This document shows, in pieces, positions 38,891-46,516 of a DNA stretch of 64,000 nt. Position 1 is the stretch's first letter, and each line of letters begins with the position of its first letter. Below the pieces are notes generated by a model. It was not told the origin of the DNA and searched no databases. It saw only the letters and a program-made list of their open reading frames with translations. Source of the DNA: Alsobacter ponti (GTDB taxonomy: Bacteria > Pseudomonadota > Alphaproteobacteria > Rhizobiales > Beijerinckiaceae); contig NZ_JANCLU010000001.1 of assembly GCF_024294805.1 (NCBI RefSeq), forward strand, positions 310,001 to 374,000, given 5' to 3'. The translations under genes and the position numbers were made by a program.

Positions 38891-39136
38891 TCAGGCGGCC
38901 TCGAAGGCGACGCCGATGCGGTCGACGAGTCTCCAGGCCACGCGGCAGGCGCGGGGCGGGTGGTCGGGAATCCGCAGTTCGAAGGCGGCGGGCACGCCGG
39001 CGGTCGTCGGCAGGCCGAGCAGCGCGCCGCCCGTCGACAGGTTGCGCACCGTGCAGTCCAGCACGCTCTTGGCGTTGTTGAAGACGATCGTCGCGCCTTT
39101 CAGCGTGCGCTGGCGCGGGGGGCGGTCGGGACGCAT
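38891..39136 (-). CDS. PilZ domain protein
   Basis: A single PilZ domain of 81 residues. The second c-di-GMP-binding motif is visible in RNLSTGGALLGL (matching D/N-x-S-x-x-G), and the strand pattern ends CRVAWRLVDRIGVAFEA. The first motif RxxxR is weak (RPDRPPRQRT region). It may bind c-di-GMP or be a degenerate PilZ. It is a single gene, divergent from the GNAT gene across a 355-base gap. Confidence 0.85.
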   Translation of the reverse strand: MRPDRPPRQRTLKGATIVFNNAKSVLDCTVRNLSTGGALLGLPTTAGVPAAFELRIPDHPPRACRVAWRLVDRIGVAFEAA

Positions 39137-39491
39137 GCGGCCTCCGGTGGCAAACCTCTCGTGGCCCGCGCGGGCGGGCGCGCCGCGTCACCGACTTTCC
39201 GTCGAATGAAGTTCAATTGCGGCCAAATCAACTTAATCTTGGCCGGTTAAGGAGTCGTGGCGGGCAGGCCCCGGGGGGCGCGCGTCGGGGCCGTGCTCGC
39301 GCGCGTCCCGGCCGGCATCGCCCCTCCTGTGCCCGGCGGGCGGTCGGACAGCGTTTCAAGCCGCGCTCCTGCGCATCCCGGTCGGCCCGTGTGCCCTGGC
39401 CGACCCCCACCCCAACCCGTAAAGGCAAGCGGTGGATGCCGCGCGCCCAAGGGCTGGCCCGGATTTTCGGGGCCGTGCTAGCCTGCCCCGC
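39137..39491. other. intergenic region with an inverted repeat
   Basis: No gene seen. An AT-richer island at about 39200-39245 holds GGCCAA (39221-39226) and TTGGCC (39239-39244), a 6-bp dyad with a 12-base spacer, upstream of the PilZ gene. The rest is GC-rich without recognisable signals. Confidence 0.5.
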
Positions 39492-39986
39492 ATGGAAGCG
39501 CCCTTCACCATCTCTCCCGTCGAGACGGCGGACGACCTCGCCGCCGCGGCGGGACTGTTCCGGGCCTACGCCACGTCGCTCGACGTCGATCTCGCCTATC
39601 AGGGCTTCGCGGCGGAGCTGGCCGGCCTGCCGGGGCTCTACGCGCCTCCCGCCGGCGCGCTGCTGCTGGCGCGGGGAGGGGACGGCGCGCCGCTCGGCTG
39701 CGTCGCGCTGCGCCCCACCGGCGCGCCCGGCGCGTGCGAGATGAAGCGCCTCTATGTCGCGCCGGAGGGGCGGGGGCTCGGCCTCGGCGTCGCGCTGGTG
39801 CGGGCGGCGCTCGCCGCCGCCTCGCGCGCGGGCTACGCCGAGATCCGCCTCGACACGCTGCCCTCGATGCATGAGGCCATCGCGCTCTACCGCAAGCTCG
39901 GCTTCGATCCGATCGAGCCCTATTACGACACGCCGGTGGCCGGCACGCTGTTCCTCCGCCGCCGGCTCGACGACGCGGCGGCGTAA
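39492..39986 (+). CDS. GNAT family N-acetyltransferase
   Basis: A 164-residue acetyltransferase. Motif A is MKRLYVAPEGRGLGLGVALV and motif B includes AGYAEIRLDTLPSMHEAIAL, followed by YRKLGFDPIEPYYDTPVAGT. This end pattern is typical of a proteobacterial GNAT group of unknown substrate. ATG 39492 was chosen because the earlier in-frame start lies in sequence that does not resemble GNAT proteins. Convergent with the RTX gene. Confidence 0.87.
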   Translation: MEAPFTISPVETADDLAAAAGLFRAYATSLDVDLAYQGFAAELAGLPGLYAPPAGALLLARGGDGAPLGCVALRPTGAPGACEMKRLYVAPEGRGLGLGVALVRAALAAASRAGYAEIRLDTLPSMHEAIALYRKLGFDPIEPYYDTPVAGTLFLRRRLDDAAA

Positions 39987-39988
39987 AG

Positions 39989-40010
39989 CCGGGCGGCGGT
40001 GGCCGCCCGG
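39989..40010. terminator. bidirectional hairpin between convergent genes
   Basis: Perfect 9-bp stem CCGGGCGGC/GCCGCCCGG with a 4-base loop, between the ends of the GNAT and RTX genes. The minus-strand tail CTTTAC is a weak U-tract and the plus side has none. Confidence 0.45.
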
Positions 40011-40051
40011 AGCGAGGTCAGAGCGCCAAGGCTCTCAGAACGCGAACGCTG

Positions 40052-42961
40052 TCACAGAATGAAGTCTGAGGCGCTCAGCGTCGTCACGTTGGAAATCGCG
40101 ATCGCGAAGTCCGCCTCGCGGTCGCCGTTGACGTCGGCCTGCAGCAGGCCGGCCGAGAATCGCAGCTGGCCGGCGTGGCCGTCGAAGGCCGCGGCGCCGA
40201 TGAAGGCGAAGGCCTCGTTCGCAACCGTGTTGGCCTTGGCGTCGATGTCGCCAAGGTTGATGCGGTCGACGCCGCGCGTGAAGTCGGTGATCGTGTCGGC
40301 CGCTCCACGCATGCTCTGCCACAGGGCGGTGTAGACGAAGGTGTCGGAGCCGGCATTGCCGGTCAGCCGGTCCGCCCCGGCATTGCCGAAAATGCGGTCA
40401 TTGCCGTCGCCGCCGAGGATGGTGTCGTTGCCGATGCCGCCGTCGAACGAGTCGTTGCCGGCGCCGCCCGACAGCACGTCCCCGCCGACACTGCCGGTGA
40501 TCGCGTTGGCCAGCGAATTGCCCGTGCCGGAGAGGCCGGCGGTCCCGGCGAGGATCAGGTTCTCGACATTGGCCGCGAGCGTCCAGTCGACGGAGGCGAG
40601 CACGGTGTCGACGCCCTGGTTGGACAGCTCTTCCGTCACGTCCGACGCGTTGTCGACGATGTAACGGTCGTTGCCCGAACCGCCGGCCATTCGGTCCGCG
40701 CCCGCGCCGCCGTCCAGCGTGTCCGCGCCCGCGCCGCCGGAGATGGTGTCGTTGCCGGCGCCACCCGACAGCGCGTTCGCGCCCGAGTTGCCGGTAAGCG
40801 TGTTGGCCAGCGAGTTGCCCGCGCCGAAGAGGCCGGCTGACCCCATGAGGGTCAAGTTCTCGACATTCGCCGCGAGCGTCCAGTCGACCGAGGCGAACAC
40901 GGTGTCGAAGCCCTCGTCGGCCGCCTCGTCGGTCGTGTCCCACACGTAATCGACCCGGTAGAGGTCGTTGCCGAGGCCGCCGACCATGCGGTCCGCGCCA
41001 GCTCCGCCGTCCAGCGTGTCGCTGCCGGCATCGCCGATGAGGGTGTCCGCGCCCGCGCCGCCGTCCAGCGTGTCGTTGCCGACGCCGCCCATGAGGGAGT
41101 CCGCGCCCGCGCCGGCTACGATCGTGTCATCGCCCGCGCCGCCGTCAAGGGACTGGCCGCCCCAGCTCGCGGTGCCGTTGATGGAATCGTTGCCTTCGCC
41201 GCCGTAAACCCCATCCCAACGGCTTGCCACGATCGTGTCGTCGCCGGCGCCGCCGTCGAGCACGTTGCCCCATCCGGAAATGCCGTCGATGGAATCGTTG
41301 CCGTCGCCACCGTAAACCGTATCCAAGGAGCTTGCCACAACCGTGTCGTCGCCGGCGCCGCCGTCCAGCATCTGGCCCCATCCGGAAATGCCGTCGATGG
41401 AATCGTTGCCGTCGCCGCCATAGGCCGTATCATAAGGGCTTGCGACAATCGTGTCGTCGCCGGCGCCCCCGTCGGCGTAAAGTGAGGTCATCCAGGGCGC
41501 CGCTCCCTCGATGTAATCGTTGCCCTCGCCCCCGTAGACCGTACCCGAAGAGTTTGCCATGATGGTGTCATCGCCGGCGCCACCCTCGATCCACGTTCTC
41601 GGAGCGGCCGTGCCGTCGATGGAATCGTTGCCTTCGTCGCCGTAAACAACACTACCCGCGCTTGCCACAATCGTGTCGGCGCCACCGCCGCCCGACAGGC
41701 TGTTCGCGCCCTCGTTGCCGATGATGATGTTGTCGAGCGCATTGCCCGTGCCGGAGAGGTTGTCGGAGCCCGTGAGCGTCAGGTTCTCGATGTTGTCCGC
41801 CAGCGTCCAACTGACCGAGGCGAGCACCGTGTCGACGCCCTCGTCGGCCAATTCGTAGGTCGTGTCCCACGCGTTGTCGACAACGTAGCGGTCGTCCCCC
41901 GTGCCGCCCATCATGAAGTCCAGGCCCGAGCCACCATCGAGCGTGTCGTTGCCCGCGTCGCCATACAGCTCGTCCTCGCCGTCGCCCGCCGCGAGGCTAT
42001 TCGCGCCCGCGTTGCCGGTGAGCGTGTTGGCCAGCGAGTTGCCCACGCCGGAGAGGTTGGCGGTCCCCGTGAGGATCAACTCCTCGACATTGGCCGCGAG
42101 CGTCCAGTCGAGCGAGGAGAGCACGGTGTCGAGGCCCTCGTCGGCCGCCTCGTCGGTCGTGTCCGACGCATTGTCGACGATATAGCGGTCATTGCCGAGG
42201 CCGCCGGCCATTCGGTCCGCGCCCGCTCCGCCGTCCAGGGTGTCGCCGCTGGCCTGGGAGTCGTCGCCGTCGCCGCCGTCCAGGGTGTCGTTGCCTTCGC
42301 CGCCGGAGAGGAAGTTCGCGCCCGTGTTGCCGGTGACCCTGTTGTCCAGCGAATTGCCCGTGCCGGAGAGGTTGATGGTCCCGGTGAGGGTCAGGTTTTC
42401 GACATTGTCGCCGAGCGTATAGGAGAACGCGGCCTCGACCGTGTCGACGCCCTCGCCGGCTAGTTCGACCACGGAATTCGAGCCTGAATTGAGGATGTAG
42501 GTGTCGTTGCCCTCGCCGCCGAGGAGGGTGTCGATCCAGCCGCCGCCTCTGATCGTGTCATCGCCCGCGCCGCCGTTCAGCGACTTGCCCCAGCCCGCCG
42601 TGCCGTCGATGGAATCGTTGCCCTCGCCGCCGTAAACTCCATCCCAAAGGTTGGTCACAATCGTGTCGTCGCCGGCGCCGCCGTCGAGCATCTTGCTCGA
42701 TCCGGAAATGCCGTTGATGGAGTCGTTGCCTTCGCCGCCGTAAACCGCATCCCAAAGGCTTGCCACGATCGTGTCGTCGCCGGCGCCGCCGTCGAGCAAC
42801 TTGCTCGATCCGGACGTGCCGTCGATGGAATCGTTGCCTTCGCCGCCGTAAACCGTATCCCAAAGGATCGCCACGATCGTGTCGTTGCCGGCCCCGCCCT
42901 CGATACGAGCAAGGATGTCCGTGGCCGTGATGCTGTCATTTCCGTCGGTCGAAGTAGTCAT
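40052..42961 (-). CDS. RTX calcium-binding repeat protein without enzymatic domain
   Basis: A 969-residue, very acidic (Asp/Asn/Gly-rich) protein made almost only of GGxGxDxxx nonapeptides (GGAGNDTI, GGEGNDSI, GGAGADRM). Two blocks of 36-residue units alternate with modules of about 105 residues ([27 protein letters not shown]). No catalytic domain or signal peptide is present. The C-terminal module ([29 protein letters not shown], ending DFIL) matches the secretion end of serralysins, so export by a type I system is expected. GGGAGA precedes the ATG. It may be a surface or matrix protein; function is not known. Confidence 0.88.
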   Translation of the reverse strand: MTTSTDGNDSITATDILARIEGGAGNDTIVAILWDTVYGGEGNDSIDGTSGSSKLLDGGAGDDTIVASLWDAVYGGEGNDSINGISGSSKMLDGGAGDDTIVTNLWDGVYGGEGNDSIDGTAGWGKSLNGGAGDDTIRGGGWIDTLLGGEGNDTYILNSGSNSVVELAGEGVDTVEAAFSYTLGDNVENLTLTGTINLSGTGNSLDNRVTGNTGANFLSGGEGNDTLDGGDGDDSQASGDTLDGGAGADRMAGGLGNDRYIVDNASDTTDEAADEGLDTVLSSLDWTLAANVEELILTGTANLSGVGNSLANTLTGNAGANSLAAGDGEDELYGDAGNDTLDGGSGLDFMMGGTGDDRYVVDNAWDTTYELADEGVDTVLASVSWTLADNIENLTLTGSDNLSGTGNALDNIIIGNEGANSLSGGGGADTIVASAGSVVYGDEGNDSIDGTAAPRTWIEGGAGDDTIMANSSGTVYGGEGNDYIEGAAPWMTSLYADGGAGDDTIVASPYDTAYGGDGNDSIDGISGWGQMLDGGAGDDTVVASSLDTVYGGDGNDSIDGISGWGNVLDGGAGDDTIVASRWDGVYGGEGNDSINGTASWGGQSLDGGAGDDTIVAGAGADSLMGGVGNDTLDGGAGADTLIGDAGSDTLDGGAGADRMVGGLGNDLYRVDYVWDTTDEAADEGFDTVFASVDWTLAANVENLTLMGSAGLFGAGNSLANTLTGNSGANALSGGAGNDTISGGAGADTLDGGAGADRMAGGSGNDRYIVDNASDVTEELSNQGVDTVLASVDWTLAANVENLILAGTAGLSGTGNSLANAITGSVGGDVLSGGAGNDSFDGGIGNDTILGGDGNDRIFGNAGADRLTGNAGSDTFVYTALWQSMRGAADTITDFTRGVDRINLGDIDAKANTVANEAFAFIGAAAFDGHAGQLRFSAGLLQADVNGDREADFAIAISNVTTLSASDFIL
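41110..41660 (-). repeat. 108-bp tandem repeats in the RTX gene, block 2
   Basis: About five units coding 36 residues each (core LDGGAGDDTIVAS, YGGDGNDSIDGISGW). Equivalent bases recur at 41233, 41341 and 41449, exactly 108 bases apart, with high DNA identity that suggests recent expansion. Confidence 0.85.
42540..42930 (-). repeat. 108-bp tandem repeats in the RTX gene, block 1
   Basis: Three to four units of the same 36-residue type (LDGGAGDDTIVASLWD, VYGGEGNDSINGISG). Equivalent bases recur at 42661 and 42769, 108 apart. Block 1 and block 2 are about 0.9 kb apart in the same gene. Confidence 0.85.
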
Positions 42962-43480
42962 GGAAATGAATTCTCCCAGCGCAGATGTGCGCCGAATTAT
43001 TTGAGTGATCTTTCATCCTATATTTACAAAGTTCTGAACGCAATTGAGAAAATCGATGTTTGGCACGTTCAACCTTAAGTAATCGATCAGTCGATACTTA
43101 TACTCAGAGTTGCGCCACGCGTCTCTATTCGCGAATTGACGACGTCTTCCGCCCAGCGTTGGAGAGCGATATTCGCCTCGCCTCAACTCCGGAAACGGAG
43201 CGAGCCTACGCGGCGGCCCGTGACGGAAGCGGCGGGCTCGCGAAAATGGGCCGGGGGTCTTCGGCTCGGGCGGGAGTCGATCCCGCTGCATCGGGTCACT
43301 CGCCCCAGCGCTGCCACCGGAAGTCACTTGGCGAACTCGCCGCGAGGGGCATCGACACCGTCGCCATTCGGCGGGAGCGGGATGGGCTCGGGTGACGGAG
43401 AGGGGCGCCGGGCCAGCGGCTGTCGCGGCGGCGCACGGATCGGGCCGCGCGCGGGCCGATGCGCGGCAGTTCGCTTTGTG
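42962..43480. other. intergenic region upstream of the RTX gene
   Basis: No convincing gene. Bases 42962-43140 are markedly AT-richer than the surroundings and should hold the minus-strand promoter of the RTX gene (a TATAGGAT-like -10 candidate is near 43014-43021). Bases 43140-43480 are GC-rich with no signal I recognise; short frames there have no homology pattern. Confidence 0.5.
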
Positions 43481-43510
43481 AAAAACGCCGCCCGGCGGGA
43501 GCGGGCGGCG
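43481..43510 (-). terminator. Rho-independent terminator downstream of the inactive serralysin
   Basis: On the minus strand, CGCCGCCCG and CGGGCGGCG (43502-43510 with 43486-43494) form a perfect 9-bp stem with a 7-base loop, followed by five T residues (43485-43481). It is about 160 bases past the stop of the gene at 43670. Confidence 0.8.
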
Positions 43511-43669
43511 AATGCGATGGGCCGGGGCGGGGATGGCGCGCCGGGCCGGCGGCGGTTCGGAGGCGCGCGGCTTGGGCGGGGCGGGGCTTGGGCGGCGACG
43601 CGTTTGTGTGCGCCTTCGCCCCGCCCCGTCTTCGTCACAAGCCCCGCGCGCCCCGCGCTCCGCGCCCTG

Positions 43670-46258
43670 TCAGAGCAGGAAGTCCCCGGCGCTCAGCGTC
43701 GTCACGTTGGAGATGTTGACGATGAAGTCCGCCACACGGTCGCCGTTGACGTCGGCCTGCAGCAGACCGGCGGAGAAGCGCAACTGGCCGGCGTGGCCGT
43801 CGAAGGCCGCGGCGCCGATGAAGGCGAACGCCTGGTCCGTCGCGCTGCTGGCGGCGACGGCGTCGATGCCGCGCAGGTCGATGCGGTCGACGCCGCGGGT
43901 GAAGTCGGTGATCGTGTCGACTGTTCCGCGCATGCTCTGCCACAGGGCGGTGTAGACGAAGGTGTCGGCCCCGGCGTTGCCCGTCAGCCGGTCCGCCCCG
44001 GCATTGCCGAAGATGCGGTCCGCGCCGTCGCCGCCGAGGATGGTGTCGTTGCCGATGCCGCCATCGATCGAGTCGTTGCCGGCGCCGCCCGACAGCACGT
44101 CCGCGCCGGCGCTGCCGGTGATGGCGTTGGCCAGCAAATTGCCCGTGCCGGAGAGGCCGGCGGTCCCCGTGAGGATCAGGTTCTCGACGTTGTCCGCCAG
44201 CGTCCAGTTGACCGAGGCGAGCACGGTGTCGACGCCCTGGTTGGACAGCTCTTCCGTCACGTCCAAGGCGTTGTCGACGATGTAGCGGTCGTTGCCCGAA
44301 CCGCCGGCCATGCGGTCCGCGCCCGCGCCGCCGTCCAGCGTGTCGTTGCCGGCTCCGCCGGAGATCGTGTCGTTGCCGTCGCCGCCCGACAGGATGTTCG
44401 CGCCCGTGTTGCCGGTGAGCGTGTTGGCGAGCGAATTGCCCGTGCCGGAGAGTCCGGCGGTTCCCGCGAGGGTCAGCTTCTCGACATTTTCCGCGAGCGT
44501 CCAGTTAATCGACGCAAGCACCGTGTCGACGCCCTGGGTGGACAGCTCTACCGTCACGTCAGACGCGTTGTCGACGATGTAGAGGTCGTCGCCAGAACCT
44601 CCGACGAGGCTGTCCGCGCCCGCGCCGCCGTCCAGCGTGTCACTGCCATCGTCGCCGGAGATCGTGTCGTTGCCGGCGCCGCCCGACAGGGCGTTCGCGC
44701 CCAAATTGCCGTCGAGGGAGTTGTCCAGCGAATTGCCGGTGCCGGAGATGTCGGCGGTCCCGGTCAGCATCAGGTTCTCGATGTTGTCCGCCAGCGTCCA
44801 GCTGAGCGAGGCGAGCACGGTGTCGACGCCCTCGTCGGCCGACTCTTCGGTCGTGTCGGACGCGTTGTCGACGATGTAGAGGTCGTCGCCGAGGCCGCCC
44901 ACCATGCGGTCCGCGCCCGCGCCGCCGTCGATCGTGTCGTCGCCCGCCAGCGCGCTGATGGTGTCCGCGTCCGAACCGCCGATGAGGCTGTCGCTGCCCG
45001 AGGTCGCGACCGGCGCGGGCTCGGTCGAGTCCCCTGTCAGCGAGGACGCGAGCACGGAGCCATCGGAGAACTGGAAGGTCTCGACGTTGGAGAGGGTGTC
45101 GACGCCATCCGCGCCGGTCACGGTGAAGAGGCCGGTGGCCGCGTCGTACGAGACGGCGTAGGCGCAACGCAGGCCGGAGAACACGGCCGTGTTATCGCCC
45201 GCGCCGCCGTCAATCGTGTCGCCGCCAGCCCCGCCGTTGAGCGTGTCGTCGCCGTCGCCGCCGGAGATCGAGTCGGCGCCGGCGTTGCCGGTCAGTTGGT
45301 TGGCGAGGGTGTTGCCGAGCAGGGTGTCATTGCCCGCGCCGCCCACCGCGTTCTCGATCCAGGCGGTATGCGCGATGGAGACGTTGTAGGTCATCATGTC
45401 GCAGTTCGAGAACGAGCCCGGCGCGAGGTTGATGAGCGAGGACGAGGAGAAGCCGGAGAAGTCGAGCGTGTCGATGCCGCCGGCATCGTAGATGCACAGG
45501 ATCGGGTGGGTGTTCTGCGTGAAGTCGAACACCACCGGAATACCCGAGGTGGCGTGGAAGCCGTACGTGGTGTCGCCGAGGCGGGTCGTCGGGTCCGCGC
45601 CGTAGATGGCCTGGATGGCCATGACGTCGTGCAGCAGCGGTGTCTGCGGGCCATGGAACCAGTTGTCGCTGGCGAACCTGTCGGCCCCCGTGGCGTCCGA
45701 GGTGAACTGGGACATCACGGAGTACATCTGGCTGTCCTGCGCGTACTGAGCGTACTTGTCGTAGGTATGAATTTTACCGTCGGAGATGGTGGGGATCCTG
45801 ATGCCGAGCGTGGCGCCGATCCCCTTGATGTAGGTCGTGAAGCCGTAGTCGCCGATCGTCGGCGTCATGAGGTTCCTGGACCCGCCCTTGACGGAGTCGT
45901 AGCGCGAGTCGAACCACACCGAGCCCCCGCCGGACCATCCGGTGGGAAGATACGCGGCCGCGTAATCGACGTTCGAGTACGTATTCATGAACTTGATGTT
46001 GGCGGTGGTGGGATTGGCGGCGAGCGTGAAGTTCGGCGCGATGAGGTCGTCCCACAGGCCGATCGCCAGCGTCGCGGCGGCGCGCTGCGCGCTGTTGAGC
46101 GACGAAGAACCCAACGTCTCCAGACCCCAGAACCATCCCGATGTGGAGGTCGGGAAGCCGTAGGTCAGGTCCGTCCCGGACTGGTGGTAGCCGCTGTCGA
46201 GCGTCGAGATGATCTGCTCGTCGGTATAGACAGGTTTTTCCGCCATGATTTTCACCAA
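43670..46258 (-). CDS. serralysin-like M10B protein with destroyed active site (pseudo-protease)
   Basis: An 862-residue homologue of the two neighbouring serralysins, with the whole protease fold kept ([57 protein letters not shown]) followed by long RTX repeats and the secretion end (VNGDRVADFIV, DFLL). Where the paralogues have [12 protein letters not shown], this one reads KGIGATLGIRIP: the three zinc His become Lys145, Ala149 and Ile155, and the catalytic Glu becomes Gly146. The Met-turn Tyr zinc ligand (MSY) is Gln184 (MSQ). The frame is intact over 2.6 kb with no stop or frameshift, so this looks like a maintained non-enzymatic protein rather than decay. It has one more RTX module than its paralogues. 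Confidence 0.9.
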   Translation of the reverse strand: MVKIMAEKPVYTDEQIISTLDSGYHQSGTDLTYGFPTSTSGWFWGLETLGSSSLNSAQRAAATLAIGLWDDLIAPNFTLAANPTTANIKFMNTYSNVDYAAAYLPTGWSGGGSVWFDSRYDSVKGGSRNLMTPTIGDYGFTTYIKGIGATLGIRIPTISDGKIHTYDKYAQYAQDSQMYSVMSQFTSDATGADRFASDNWFHGPQTPLLHDVMAIQAIYGADPTTRLGDTTYGFHATSGIPVVFDFTQNTHPILCIYDAGGIDTLDFSGFSSSSLINLAPGSFSNCDMMTYNVSIAHTAWIENAVGGAGNDTLLGNTLANQLTGNAGADSISGGDGDDTLNGGAGGDTIDGGAGDNTAVFSGLRCAYAVSYDAATGLFTVTGADGVDTLSNVETFQFSDGSVLASSLTGDSTEPAPVATSGSDSLIGGSDADTISALAGDDTIDGGAGADRMVGGLGDDLYIVDNASDTTEESADEGVDTVLASLSWTLADNIENLMLTGTADISGTGNSLDNSLDGNLGANALSGGAGNDTISGDDGSDTLDGGAGADSLVGGSGDDLYIVDNASDVTVELSTQGVDTVLASINWTLAENVEKLTLAGTAGLSGTGNSLANTLTGNTGANILSGGDGNDTISGGAGNDTLDGGAGADRMAGGSGNDRYIVDNALDVTEELSNQGVDTVLASVNWTLADNVENLILTGTAGLSGTGNLLANAITGSAGADVLSGGAGNDSIDGGIGNDTILGGDGADRIFGNAGADRLTGNAGADTFVYTALWQSMRGTVDTITDFTRGVDRIDLRGIDAVAASSATDQAFAFIGAAAFDGHAGQLRFSAGLLQADVNGDRVADFIVNISNVTTLSAGDFLL

Positions 46259-46390
46259 ATGAAAAAATTAAAAAAAGATTACAGAATTTGGACAATGTGT
46301 AGTGCCGTTCCCTGTCGGATAACAAGTCCCTTGGCGGCGCGTGGCGGCTTTTTCACCACGATGGCTAACGGCCCGGCGAACGCCGACAAC

Positions 46391-46432
46391 GCCCGCCGCC
46401 GGAGGCGGGGGCGTTGCTGTCGAGGCGGGGAG
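46391..46432 (-). repeat. duplicated 3' flank of serralysin gene, copy A
   Basis: A 42-base block 3' of the gene at 46517, starting GCCCGCCGCCGGAGGCGGGG. It differs from copy B (48988-49029) at a single base (T for C in GTTGCTGTCG). Each forms an imperfect GC hairpin but without a T-run. Confidence 0.8.
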
Positions 46433-46516
46433 AGCCGGCGCGCCGCTCGAGGTTTCGGCGGCGCGCCGCGGGGGGCCGGGCGCGGTTCGCCCGGCGCGCT
46501 CAGAGCAGCAAGGCTG

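Noticed and set aside
43670-46258. Calling the inactive serralysin a pseudogene
   Set aside because: There is no frameshift or premature stop, the fold and secretion end are intact, and the gene has its own terminator; loss is limited to catalytic residues.
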